DNA of 32,500 bases from positions 1 through 32,500 of the forward strand of contig JAPMOS010000219.1 of the NCBI GenBank assembly GCA_027972325.1. Reading direction: 5' to 3'. A program made the position numbers and the translations under genes. The stretch's first letter is position 1. The number at the start of each line of letters is the position of its first letter. This document shows positions 1 through 11,000 of the stretch, one piece after another. The notes beneath the pieces are model-generated. The model made no database searches, was not told the origin of the DNA, and saw only the letters and a list, made by a program, of their open reading frames with translations. The stretch is from Paratrimastix pyriformis. Lineage: Eukaryota > Preaxostyla > Paratrimastigidae.

Positions 1-2469
1 CTTCGCTCGCCCCAAGCTCCACCGTGCTCACCTGCATCTGTCGCCCCGATCCGCACCGACCCGCCACGGCCGTAACCGGCTGCACGGTGACACATGGACC
101 CCTCCACACCTTCCACCCAGGCCCCAACCGCCGGCCGAGGCTCCTCATCGACAACCTCAGCAGGGACCCCCTCCGGCAGCGTCGCCTCCCAGGCCCGGGA
201 GGCAGCTTCCCGACCAGGAGCGCACCTCGCCTGCCGCTGCCACCCTGACCGACCCGGAGGCCATCCTCGAGGCAGTCATCCCCGTCCTGGCCCAGCGGAC
301 TCCGGCCAGGCGCCCCCCACCCCCACCAGGCCCCCGCGCCCCGCAGGCACCTCGGGGCCACTGGTGGGCCGCCCGCGAGCGGGTGCGCCGCCTCCAGATC
401 CGACTGCGCGCACTGGGCCACGCGACGCGCCGTCCCCAGCACGCACCCCCTCGCCTCCTTCTCTCCTGGCGCAAGGCCCGGGCGAACCTGGCCACGGCCC
501 GAGTCCGGACACGGACCGCAGCTGCCCGCACGGCCGCGCGCCAACAGTTGTCTTTGTTCTTCAAGAACAGGCGCAGATTCTTTGCCACCTTGGCCGGCGA
601 CACCCAGCGGCCGCCCTGCCCCATCTCCTGGCAACAGCTCAACGAGCACCACAGCCGTGAGGCCGCCTCTGGTGGCCCCGAGCCTCCCACCCCCGGCATC
701 CCGTGGGCGACCCTGGCAGCGACAACCCGCCCCTCACCCCGGCCGAGGCGGCGGCCCTCGAGGCCGACATTTCCGAGCAAGAAGTGGTCGACCAGGTCGG
801 CAAGGCCGCACCCCACACCGCGCCTGGCAGCGACGGGGCCGGCATCGACGCCCCAAGCACCTAGTCAAGGACCCGGCCCTCGGCGCGCTGGTGGCTCTCC
901 TCCGTGCCTGCTGGCAGACCAAGTCCACCCCTGCCCGTTGGCGCTGCGAGCACGGCCGTGCTACTCCTGAAGCGAGGCAAGGACCCCACGGCCGTCTCGA
1001 GTTGGCGCCACGTGGCCCTGTGCGACGTCCTGGCCAAACTGTACAGCGGCATCCTGGCGCACCGCCCTCACGGACTTCTCGGCCATCCGGGCCGACTCGC
1101 CCCTCTCAGCACGGCTTCGCGCCGGCGCTCGGCCCGTTGCTCCACGTCAGCACCCTGCTGGCCACCATGGAGAGCCGGCGGGTGGCCGGGGACCCTCTGC
1201 GCCTACTTTTCTGGATTTGACGAATGCCTTCGGGTCGGTGGAAGCGTATGTCATCCGGAAAGGCCTGAGATTGGCCGGCATCCCCGGCCACCTGCAGGCG
1301 GCCATCCTCGAGCTCTACCAGGCTCTCCATGACCTGGCGGGACTGCTACGACCGGGGCCGCCCCGACGAGCCCCTCCCCAATCGCTCTTGAAAGGGGGTC
1401 AAACAAGGCGACGCACTGAGCCCGGTGGTGTTCCTCCTCGCCCTGATCCGCTCCTCCGCTGGCCTCGAGCCGCCCGACCCGACCCTGGGCCCGCTGGGTG
1501 CCGGCCTGGCCGGGGACCCCACCACCGCCGCCAGCTGCCAGGCCTTTGCCGACGATCTCGTGGTGACCGCCGCCAGCGACGCGGCCCTGCGGGTGCTCTG
1601 CGACAGGCTGGAGGCCTTCCTGGCCTGGGCCCGGCTGCGCCTGAATGCGAAGAAATGCGCCATCCTGGCCGCCGACAAGGGCCACGCCCAGCCGGGCTTC
1701 CTCCTGCAGCTCCAAGGTCAGCCCATCCCGGCCATGGGCGACACCACCACCTACACCTACCTGGGATACACCGTGCGCTTCGACGGCTCCTGGGACGACC
1801 ACCTCCAGCGCATCACGGCCTCCTGGAACGACCGGCTGGCCCGCATCCATGCCTGCGCCTGCCGCCCCTGGCGAAAATCGAGTGCGTCAGGAATGGGCCT
1901 TCCCGACGCTACTCTATGGCATGACGGCGATTTGTCCATCGACGGAGCAGTGCCGCGCCCTCGAGGACGACCTGGCCCGGTACGCCTGCATGGCTCACGG
2001 GCCGCCCACTGAGGACCGACAAACGCTTCTTCCGGGTGTCCCGCGCGACTTCTCTCCTGGCCGGCCAAGGCCCGGCCTCCCGAGGATCGAGGCCTCCCTA
2101 CGCCAAGCCCACCTCTGCCTGATCGCCCGGCTCCTCACCCCGCCCCCCAACGGCCAGTTCATCGCCCAGTGGGAGCGCCCCAACGCCATGGCCTGGCGGC
2201 CGCCGCCCGACCCACGATATCCCCGCAACCCGCCCGCCGCCGCCCCCACCAAAAGGCTCGTGGCCCCCACCCCCACGCAGCCTCTGGCAGTGGCTGGCCG
2301 AGGCGCAGACACGCCACTCGTTCACTCTGGCGCGGGTTAGGGTGGCTGCTGACCAGCCACCTGATCCGGGTGGCCGACTGTTCCCCGCTGCCGGGGCAGT
2401 GACCCGAGCCCGCGCGCCGCAAGGAGCTGCGCCTGATGAAAGTTGTCGATGTCCTCCGCGCCATGCCCG

Positions 2470-2830
2470 CCGATGCCATCCAGGTCTACACCGACGGGTC
2501 CTTCGAGTGCGGCCCTGAGGGCCAGCTCGCGGGCGCCGCGGTCCCGATCCACCCCGACGGCCGCGCACTGTCGTTGCGCCGCACCTCCAGTGGCCCACAA
2601 GCAACGCCCAGGCCGAGATCGAGGCCATCCGGCTGGCCATCGACCTCCTCGGCCGGGAGCGGTCGGCCGAGACCGGTGCGTGCTGCTGCTGTCGGACAGT
2701 ACGCCCTCGGTGCCCTGTGCCGCGCCACCTGCCTGACCCAGTCGCAGCAGGAGGTCCTCCGACTCCGGGACGAGCTGGTCTCCCGGTGGCCGCGCCTCCT
2801 GCCATCACGTGCCCTCCCACGTGGACGCGG
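2470..2830 (+). pseudogene. RNase H domain of the + strand LINE
   Basis: Ribonuclease H removes the RNA strand of RNA-DNA hybrids, and several LINE clades carry it after the RT. The first strand with the active-site Asp reads IQVYTDGSFECG near 2476-2511. The second acidic block reads NAQAEIEAIRLAIDLL near 2605-2653, the third LLLSDS near 2683-2700, and a late HVPSHVD block lies near 2806-2827. The blocks occur in the expected order and spacing but in different frames, so the domain is broken. The assignment rests on motif order, not on an alignment. Confidence 0.7.
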
Positions 2831-3289
2831 TGGCCCCGGCTGCCCCCACCTGTGGGCAATTTGCAGGCCGACCGGCTGGCCGGCGAGGCCGCGGCAGCCC
2901 CGCCCCCACCGACAAGGCCGGCCCGCCACCCCCATCCAACAGGGCTTGGCCTGCCCGCCGGAGATGCCCTTCCGCCCCTCGGGCCCCAAGGACGCCCTGC
3001 CGTACCCCACCCGACCCTTCACGCTCGCGGTGGCCCGGGGATTCTGCCAGGCCCTCCAGTGCGAGGAGGAGGCCCGCGGCTGGGCCCCCGGCGCAGCCGA
3101 TTCTCCTCGGGGTCACCCTGGACGGCCTCGAGCAAAGCTGGCCGCGCCCGCCTGGCGCCAGCAGGCCGCCCCCGACTGGAAGGTGCGCCGGCTCGTCTGG
3201 CTGCTGTTCGGCACCTTCCCCACCCTGCAAACCATTCGGTGCCGGTACGCGCGGAAGGCCTCAGCATCTGCCGGCGACGCCCCGGTGGG

Positions 3290-3953
3290 GTCACCTGCCC
3301 ACTCTGCCACGGCGGCCCCGAGACCATGTCCCACCTGCTGTCCGGCTGCGGCAGGTACCACGACTTCTACACGGCCCGCCACGACCGTGGTCCGCCGACT
3401 CTGGGCCTGGTTCGGCGGGCAACGCGACTGGGTCACGCGGCATTATATGGGCGTGTCGGCAACCAACTGTGCGCCCGCCTTCCCACCCACCCTGCTGGCC
3501 AAGCTCCCCGCCGCCCTCCGCGACGTGCACCCCGACCTGGTGTTGCAGTCCCGTGGCTCTGACGGCACCTGGTGGCTGCTCGACGTGGCCATCACTGGCC
3601 AGACCCACGACTGGCCGGCGCGGGCGGCGGCCAAGGCGGCCCACTACGTCGCCCTCTGCCAGGCCGTCACGGAGGCCACCGGGCAGCCCTGCCGCGCGGT
3701 GCCGGTGATCTTGTCGGCCCGAGGGACCGTGCCCCGGGCCACATGCCAGGCCCTGTCGCGGCTGACACCGGCCGACCCCCCTGCCGCGCGAACCGACCTC
3801 CAGCGGGCCCTCTCCTCCGTCTCGACCCTTCTGGTTCGGGACGCCCTCGCGCTCATGACCATGCGCAACGGCGCTGCTGCCGCGGCGGGCCCCGCGCCCT
3901 GGCCACGCCGCAGCGGCCGCCCGGGGCCCACGACCCGCCCCACCCGCCCCTGA
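3290..3953 (+). pseudogene. CCHC zinc motif plus restriction-like endonuclease-like C-terminus of the + strand LINE
   Basis: The zinc motif CPLCHGGPETMSHLLSGC has C-X2-C-X8-H-X4-C spacing. In R2-type LINEs such a motif precedes a PD-(D/E)XK endonuclease. Downstream, in another frame, HPDLVL is followed 15 residues after the PD by a second Asp (LLDVAI), then by a Lys-X3-Tyr pair in AAAKAAHY. This resembles the R2-like P-D...D...K-Y signature. A conserved-looking tail (AVPVILSARGTVPRAT, then LVRDALALMTMRNG) runs to the stop at 3953. The zinc motif is clear. The endonuclease call is inference, because the same zinc motif also ends LINEs that lack this nuclease. Confidence 0.5.
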
Positions 3954-4149
3954 GCACCTCCCCAACACCCACACCCATCACTGGGCGGCCCCGCCACCAG
4001 GCGGGCCCCCGGCCGGGAGGGGCCACCATACGGGTCATTTGGCCCGGCCCCCCGGAGTGTAACGCATGGCGCGAAGGCGCGAGTAACCTTTCTTCTTGAA
4101 CTTGTCGCCTGCGCCCTCGCAAATACACAGCATGTTCTCTCGTAGGCGG

Positions 4150-4635
4150 CACGGATGTCCAAGAAGGCTGCGTACGTGCTCAGCCTGGCCTTGCGGCGGA
4201 GGGCCACGATCTCCTGCAGGGCGATGACCTGCTGGACCGCCGAGTGCTCCCGGCGGAAGCCTCCCTGCTCCTCCGCCAGGCCCGGCTCCAGGGAGGACCG
4301 CAGCCTCCGGTCCAGGGCCAGGGCCAGCACCTTGGAGGCCACTGGGGCCAGGGCAATCGGGCGGTATGCGGTCGGGCTCTGGCCTCCCTTGCTCTTGTGG
4401 ACCGGTACCAAGTGGGAGAGGCGCCACTGTTCCGGCCACAGGCCCCACCGCCAGGTGAGCTCAAAGAAGAGGCGGAGGGCTTCGGTGAACGTTGACCCTG
4501 CCCGCTTCAGGAACAGCGGGGGGATGCCGTCCGGTCCCGGCGCTCCGCCACTCCGCAGATCCCCCAGGGCCAGCTCCACCTCCTCCCGAGTGAGTGGCCT
4601 GTCCATGGTGGCTGCCATCCGGCCTGCTGACGACG
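4150..4635 (-). pseudogene. N-terminal half of LINE reverse transcriptase, truncated before the catalytic site
   Basis: One uninterrupted - strand frame carries RT motifs 0-2 and the start of motif A. These include GAPGPDGIPP, WPEQWRLSHLVPVHKSKGG, YRPIALAPVASKVLALALDR, a Q-rich GGFRREHSAVQQVIALQEIV block, and FLDIRAAY with the first catalytic Asp. Past ~4145 the frame runs on into sequence that looks like the 3' end of the opposite LINE. This RT fragment is clearly better preserved than the + strand element, although it must be the older of the two if it was the insertion target. Confidence 0.8.
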
Positions 4636-5339
4636 GCTCAAACTCGAGGCTGGGTAGCGGCGGCGGTGGCCCGGGCAGCATCTCTCCAACCTGCGGAAAT
4701 GGGCCGTGAACTCTCGAGGCCCACCCCAGCTCCTGGTCGGCTCTTCAGGGTGCTCCTCCCCAAGAGCCGTGTGAGGGACCACCAGATCGCTCCCCCGAGA
4801 GGCGGAACTCGGCCATCATGCCGCTCTTCGCCGCTCGGGCCTCCCGCCGAAAGGCGCTGCGGGCTGCCTTCACACCAGGGCCTCTCCTCTGGGCCATCTT
4901 GGCCCGCCACAGATCGGCGAGCCGAGGGGTCCACCATGCTCGGGAGGCCGCGGTGCCTTCCAACCGCTTCCCTGCCAGCGCGGCGGAGAAGAGCCAGCAA
5001 TTGGTCCCATCTCAACTTCAGCAGCTCTGGGAGGCCAGACTCTGGTGTCCGCCTCCAGGCAGAGAGGTCGGCAGCCCCGAGGGATGCCTCCTCCTCGAAG
5101 TGGGCCCAGTTGGCCTTGTCCAAGCACCAGGCCCACCGCGGCTTGGTGCGACCCTTGCGCCTGGGCGGGGCGGGGCGACGCGGACTGTGCCTGAGAGGTG
5201 GACAGCGCGGTGCTCGCACGCTGAATCCGGGACCTCCTGGCCCATCGGGTCCAGCAGATTGCGGCTGGCCGCCCGCGGTGCCACCACTTCCCGCGGTTGC
5301 TGGAGGCCGTCCAGCAGATAATAATCCACCTTGGTGGAT

Positions 5340-5900
5340 ACATGCCTTAAGCCCCAGGGTCATAGCTTGGGAGCGGGGCGTCCCCATCCTGGGCCGCGAT
5401 GGTGAGCCCGGCTTGCTCAGCCAGCAGCTGCAGGAGTTCCCCCTGCTCATTGCCGTTGTCCGAGGGGGAGGGGACATGCACATTAAAATCGCCGGCGATC
5501 ACCACAGGGGCTGCAGGGGGGCGCAGGGTGCGGATGCACTCGAAGAGTTCCCCAGCCGTATAGGCGCCGAAGCTCCGTGGCTTAAAGTAGCATGCCCCAA
5601 AGAGAACGCCCCTGATACGACCCATACCGTGCAGTCGTGCAGGTAGGGGGATAGACGGCGGGCTCCTTGGGCCCATGGCCCGGAGAGACCAAGGGCGACC
5701 CCGCCAGAGGGACGTTCGCCGGTCCAGCTCGCGTGGCCTTCCACAAACCAGCGGAAACCCTGGATGCGGGGGCCTCTTGGTCGGAGAGCCAGGTCTCAGT
5801 AAGAAAGACGGCCTGGACTCCGCGGGACAGATCGGTGCCGTGCGCGGATGCTGGACACATTCCAGCAGAGGGCCCGAAAGTTCTCGGGAGGTGCTGGGGG
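5340..5900 (-). pseudogene. AP-type (APE) endonuclease domain of the - strand LINE
   Basis: This domain nicks target DNA for target-primed reverse transcription. The N-terminal WNV strand (ALCWNVSSIRA), the FLTETWL block with its catalytic Glu, and the GDFN block all occur in order. They are spread over three - frames, so the domain cannot be translated as one piece. A fourth weak block (VDYYLLDG) follows at ~5300-5335. Confidence 0.75.
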
Positions 5901-6354
5901 AGAGCACCTCAGGTCCAAGGACGAGGGCTTGGCAGCAGGTGGGGGAGCCTCGGGCACGGGGCCCGGGGGCGGCTTGGGTCCGATCGGGCTCAGCCCAACC
6001 TCAGCGTTCCATTGCGCCGGCCGCTGTGGAAATTGCACCGGCAAGACGAGCGATCGGCCACCCGGCGAAGCGGCCCGATGCAGGGAGAGACTGGTGCCGG
6101 AGCGCCACAAGGGCGCCACCCGGGTCCGGCCAGCCAGACATGCGGAGCAGCAAAGGCGTCCACTGGACCATCGGGAAACCGCACGGCGCGGAAGACCACG
6201 CAGGCTGCGGAAACAAAGGCCCAGAGACCGGCCAGGCCCGCGAAGGCGGACAGAGGCCAGGCAGTGCAGGCGGCGCAGGCGGCGCATGCGGCGCGGGCGG
6301 CATCAGCAGCAAGGGCCCCGAGGACAGCGGGGACCTGGCGGGCCACTCGCTGCC

Positions 6355-6850
6355 CCCGCAAACGACGGCCCCCCGTGCGGCAAGCGCACCGACAAAGGCC
6401 CCGGAGGCATCGGGACGCGGCCACCCGCAAACGACGGCCACCCGGGTGGCAAGCGCACCGGCAAAAGGCCAGGCGGCACCGGCACCCGGCCACCCGGCGC
6501 AGGCAGGCAGGAGCCTGACCCCGGACGGCAGCAGATGCACCAGAGGCGGGGGCGCAGGCAAGGCAGGCCCGGATAGGCCAGGCAGCATCGCATGCGGCGC
6601 AGCAGGCGGGGCCAAGAGCACAGGCAGCGGGGGCCCCGGGGACGGCGCCGACCCCGACGGGCCAGCCACCGAACCCCCAGACGCGGACCCGAGCGGCCCG
6701 GCCGACGGCACCGACAAGCGGTGGCCCCCCGAGGCGCCAGCACCCGGCCGAGGGCCAGGCACCGGCGGAACAGCGGCCAAGGCGGCACCCGGCAGCGGCG
6801 CAGCAGGCGGGGCCAAGAGCACAGGCAGCGGGGGCCCCGGGGACGGCCTG
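6355..6850. repeat. Short tandem and direct repeats in the GC-rich 5' part of the - strand LINE
   Basis: Two ~63-bp neighbouring copies lie at ~6358-6480 and share the blocks CGCAAACGACGGCC and GGCAAGCGCACCG. A separate ~52-bp direct repeat occurs at ~6600-6652 and ~6796-6847, sharing GCGCAGCAGGCGGGGCCAAG. They may be promoter-type 5' UTR repeats of the LINE or repeats of a low-complexity ORF1. The sequence alone does not decide. Confidence 0.6.
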
Positions 6851-6889
6851 CGTCGTGCGCAGCCTCGTCGTGTGGTTGCGAAACTATTC

Positions 6890-8069
6890 AAGCTAAACGA
6901 CCCTTTCCATTGCAAGGCTGAAGGAAAGGGACAAACAAACGACGGCAGAGCCACCGCAGATGACGATCCCACCCGGGGAGCCTGACGATGGACGAAGCGG
7001 ACTTTGCTCCGGAATGCCAAAACCGCCCCTCGAAACATATGTCTGTTGGGCCCCCAATTTCGAGAGAACACCGATCGTTGATTAATGGGCAGACGAAGAA
7101 GGAAAAGTGGGAGGGAGGAGCGCAGACTCCCCGAGTCAAGTGATATCGCACCAAGAGATCAAAAAAGAAGCAGAGCGCGAGAATCAAAAAACAAGACAGA
7201 AGCGAGAAACAACGAGTCCGGACGGAGGGGTCAGATAGGGCCATGACAGTCACGAAGAGACTGCCAAAAATGGCGGCTGTGGGCGGCAGATGATCGCAGC
7301 ACAGCAGTGGAAAAGAGAGAAGACGGCGCCAAGAAGAACGAACGAACGCCGGGTTTGGATGCGGAAGGAGGAGAGGGGGACGATAAGAAATGCCAAATAA
7401 GACGAGGTGGAGGGAAGGGGGGGAGCTCAGCGACCAAAGGCATAAGTTGGAGGGGAAATTAAGATCCCCAAAAGTGAGGACGGAGGGAAGCAGCTGAATC
7501 ACCGGGGGGGCGGGGGCCACCAATCACCGACGCAACATCACCACCGAAGACACGCTCGAGTCTCAGACACAAAAATAAATGGAGGGAAGACCGAAGATCA
7601 GAAGAACTAAAAAAAGAGCCAGAGGAGGAAGGAGGGGGGAGGGAACGGGGGAGGGGAGGAGGGAGGAAGGAAGGAGGAGGAGGAGGAGGAGGGGGCCAGC
7701 AATAATCCAAAGGGGAACTGAGAGAGCGGGTTTCCATGTGGCACAAGCCTGTCCACACATCCCTTTCTGCCATTCCTGCCTCCAATCCACCCCACCCCGC
7801 ATAAAAGGCGCGCCACCCATCAGGTCAGCGGGGGAACATTCAGGGGAGGGGGTGGTGGCAGGCAACGCGAGACAGGACGAAGGGTCAGAGGCGGCCTTCC
7901 CCGATGTCCCAGAAATCACGTCGTGGATGGACAAATTCCGACCACGGTCAAGGGGGACGCCGAGCGAAGGAAAGGCCGCCCGTGGGTCTCCGGAGGGCCC
8001 CACAGAATGGCCACCCTCGGAACGTCGAGAGCACAAAGAAGTCGATCGTCATCGCAGCACCGGGAGGCC
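6890..8069. other. Intergenic stretch, purine-rich on the + strand, no gene seen
   Basis: This lies between the LINE remnants and the stop codon of the - strand P/S/T-rich gene. Base composition changes near 6880 from GC-rich to A/G-rich. A polypurine block of GGAGGA-type repeats lies at ~7610-7700. I see no convincing domain in any frame. Long open frames at 7579-9408 (+) mirror the real - strand exon and its flank. Part of the stretch should be the 3' UTR of the gene at 8070. Confidence 0.5.
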
Positions 8070-11000
8070 TCAACGGAAGTCGGGCAGGGGCGAGGGGGCC
8101 CCGGTCCCGTCCTGTCGGGCGTACTGCGAAAGCTGGGCCCTGAGACGGCTGTTCTCGGACATGACACCCCGTACCGTGTCCAGCAGGGCCCGCATATCCG
8201 TCACGGAGAGCCCTTGCATGAGCCCACACAAGTCGGGCGACGCGGCGGCAGGCAGGACGGCGGCGGCGGCCGGGGCAACGGGCGATGCCGTCTGCATCAC
8301 CTGGGACTGTAGCCTGCAGATGTTCTCCACCAAACGCTCCGTCCGGGCCAGAACCTCGCTCTGTTCCACGGGCCCGGCGCCTGCAGGAGCGGCCAAGCTC
8401 GGCTCGGGGTGGAGCTGGGGCGAGTGGGCCCCGACATGGGGCGGGGTCGGGGGCAGGGCCGACATGGTCAAGAAGTCGTCCTCCATGAAGTGTGGCCCGT
8501 GCATAATCGTCTCGCCGTCGTCGCTGCTCAGCGGATCGAAGAAGTCTGAGGTGTTCGGGTGGCCCGGAACGCCCCCGCCACCGCCGCCGCCGGACGACCC
8601 GCCGCCAGGGGCCGTCGTGGCCGCGGCTGGGTCACCGCTCGCCGGGACGTTCTCCAGCGAGACGACAAAGTTGTGGAGCAGCGGGTCGGACGGGAAATCG
8701 ACCATCTCGGAGAGCATCATATCAATCTCGGCGGTGCCAGCCGGCCGGGCAGCAGCAGCAGCGGCGGGATTCGTTGGATTCTCAGCGCCGGGCTGCAGGG
8801 CGGCAGTGGTCGCTGCGAGGGTGGTCGCGTGGGCAGGGGCCGGGTTCAACTCGAGGTTCAGTGGGGTCAGGGGCTTGGCCGAGGAGGGGTTGGTGGCGAG
8901 CGTGACCATGATGCCACCGGGGGCCGTGGGCGGCACGACCAGCGGGTTGGGGCCGGCGATGAGTGGTGGGTTGGCCACCGGGGCAAGCTCCGCGGAGCGT
9001 TTGGTGGGCAGGTGGGTGGGCACGGGCCCGGCAGAGGGAGAGAAGCACGCTGATGGCGAGGGACTCAGGCGTGGAGGCAGCGGGGCCGAGGCCACCGTCT
9101 GGTGGCGGAACGACTGGGTCAGCATGCTGCTGCTCAGGGACGGTTTGATGTCGGCGACTGGGGTCGGTCCGACCATGGGCCCCGTCACGGTGGTGCTGGT
9201 GGTGCTGGTGGTGGCACTGCCCACCTGTTGCTGCATCGTGGCGCTCCCCGCCTGGGGAGCGGAGCCCTGTACCGGAGGGGACACCGTCGTGGTGATGGTG
9301 ATCGTGGCGGCGGCCGGCCGGATCCGGGCGGTCATGCCGATGTTGTTGTATGGGGTCATGTCCTCATCCTCGAGCTCGTCCATGCGGGTGGGCAGAGCGT
9401 CCGTGTAACTCATGCCCTCCATCTGCACCCGGCTCCGGCGGCGCGATGGTGAGATGCGGGGGCTGGGGCCCGGGCTTGGGGTGGGTGTGGTTGATGGCGG
9501 GGGAGTGCATGAAGCCATGTAGCCCAGACCCACGGGGGCCGGGGAGGACGCCGGGGAGGGAAGGGTGGACGAGGGCGGGACGGCGGCCGAAGTGGTGGTC
9601 GTGGCGGCAATCCCGGCGGGCAGGGGCAGCGAGGCCAGGGCGGCCGAGGTTGGCGAGATGGAGAACGGCGGGCCGCCGGGGGACCCGACCCCGAGCACGC
9701 GCAGTCCCGGGTGGAGGGGGCTCTGGCCGAGCGGGGTGGGCCCCTTGTAAATCCCGCGGAGGGACGGGGAGAACTGGGGCAGTGGTGGGTATGCCCCCGG
9801 GGTATACATCGAGGTGCCGAAGGGGAGGACCATGGGCTGTGGGAATCCCCCCGCGGCTCGCCCCCCGGGGAAGGATCCCGGGGTCCCGTAGGGCGCCGAG
9901 GCGGGCCCGGCGAAGGGCGCGGAGGACCCGTACGAGAAGGGGTTGGCCGGGCTGCCCACGAGCCCCGGAGGAGGTGGCACGGCCCCATACCCGTTCATGT
10001 AGGTGTTGGGGGCCGTGGGAACGGGCCCGGGCGGGGCGGGCAGCGAAAACGGGAAGAGCACCGAGGGGGGGGCCGTGACGGGGGCCTGGGCGGGTGCGGG
10101 CAGCGACGGGGTGGGGGTGACGGGCGGGGTGGGGGTGCTGGTCGCGTTTGGGGAGGAGGTGGTCGAGGAGGTGGTGGTGGAAGAAGGGGACGGGGCGGCG
10201 GTGGCGGTGGCGGTGGCGGTGGTGGCAGGGGCGTTGGGCGTGCCGGCGGGCGACTCGTCCGGACTCGAGGGCGGGTTGTGGGCTGCGGGGGATGATCGCG
10301 GGGGAGCGGGAAGAACGCCGAGGGTTGATGCGAAGCTCGGGGACGACAAGATCATCATCAGCAACCCGGACGAAAAGTGCCGAACGAGCGAGCGAATCCG
10401 TTGCGCCCATCCCTCCCTCCTCCCCACTTCCTTCCCCACTTCCTTCCCCACTTCCTTCCCCACGTCCTTCCCTCCCAACACGACCACCTGCCCACCCACC
10501 CTCACACGACCCCCAACACGACCACCCGCCCACCCTCATCTCCCAACACGACCACCCTCGGGGGGGCAACAACAGACTGGGCGACAGTCCCGAGTGGCCC
10601 TCATCGTACTGGATTGCGCTGCGCTTGCTCTCGACGGGGTTCACCGCCCGGTCCTGCGGGGACACCGGGTCGGGCAGGTTCCGATGCAGCGCCTCGGAGT
10701 GGCTCCGGGGTGCGGCCAGCCGGGGCCGTTTGGTGATTGCCCCCGTGGGGGCGGGGCTGCAGGCCCCCTCGGACGGAGCCTCCGGGGAGGTGACCGGGGC
10801 CGAGGGCGAGTGGGAGGAGGTGACCGCCTCGGGAGGGGCGGGGGTCTCGCCCGAGGTGGTGGAGGAGAGGGCCAGGGACGAGCCGGCCGTGGCCGAAGTG
10901 GGCGGGCAGAAGGATGGGTACTGCAATTGCAGGTGTGTGTGTGTGTGGGGGGGGGGGATGTGATGAGTCACATGCAGATGAAGCAAGGGGGCGGGTGGGA

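Larger units (their letters stand above)
1..4145 (+). mobile_element. Decayed non-LTR retrotransposon (LINE) with RT, RNase H, CCHC and RLE-like domain; 5' end outside window
   Basis: This is the coding remnant of a LINE reverse transcriptase polyprotein. Its domains are recognisable in order but scattered over all three + frames. A basic region lies at ~383-600. The RT entry is at ~734-860 (LTPAEAAALEADI, then APGSDGAG). RT finger/palm pieces follow: SSWRHVALCDVLAKLY ~990-1045, LDLTNAFGSV ~1210-1245, QGDALSPVVF ~1405-1435 and the catalytic FADDLVV ~1547-1567. RNase H spans ~2470-2830 (YTDGSFECG, NAQAEIEAIRLAIDLL, LLLSDS). A C-X2-C-X8-H-X4-C zinc motif lies at ~3300-3353. The C-terminal domain has HPDLVL, LLDVAI, and a K and Y downstream (~3520-3650). 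The last frame ends at a TGA at 3951-3953. About 190 bases of 3' untranslated sequence follow, with GC-rich inverted repeats (CCCGCC/GGCGGG near 3990) and no poly(A) tail. At least five frame changes and one in-frame stop (after ~860) separate the blocks, so it is dead, or the homopolymer-rich assembly contains errors. The 5' boundary is not visible. Confidence 0.85.
4145..6890 (-). mobile_element. Decayed LINE with AP-type endonuclease and truncated RT, opposite orientation
   Basis: Read right to left on the - strand. Low-complexity GC-rich sequence (6890-~5900) may be a 5' UTR or ORF1 remnant. An apurinic/apyrimidinic-type endonuclease then appears in pieces: ALCWNVSSIRA ~5850-5875, FLTETWL ~5790-5815, GDFNVHVPS ~5470-5500 and KVDYYLLDGL ~5300-5335. 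A linker with WWTPRLADLWRAKMA (~4880-4935) follows. The RT start is intact for about 160 residues in one frame (4630-4155): LTREEVELAL, GAPGPDGIPP, YRPIALAPVASKVLA, EEQGGFRREHSAVQQV, FLDIRAAYE. RT homology stops just after RAAYE at ~4145, so the catalytic YADD half is missing. Since LINEs usually lose the 5' rather than the 3' end, the break is better explained by insertion of the + strand LINE or by a rearrangement. Frame changes occur between the endonuclease blocks. The 5' limit near 6890 is a guess. Confidence 0.8.

Noticed and set aside
7579-9408. 609-residue + strand ORF
   Set aside because: It lies opposite the last exon of the P/S/T-rich gene and its flank; high GC leaves the complementary frame open. 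The - strand frame joins upstream exons in phase.
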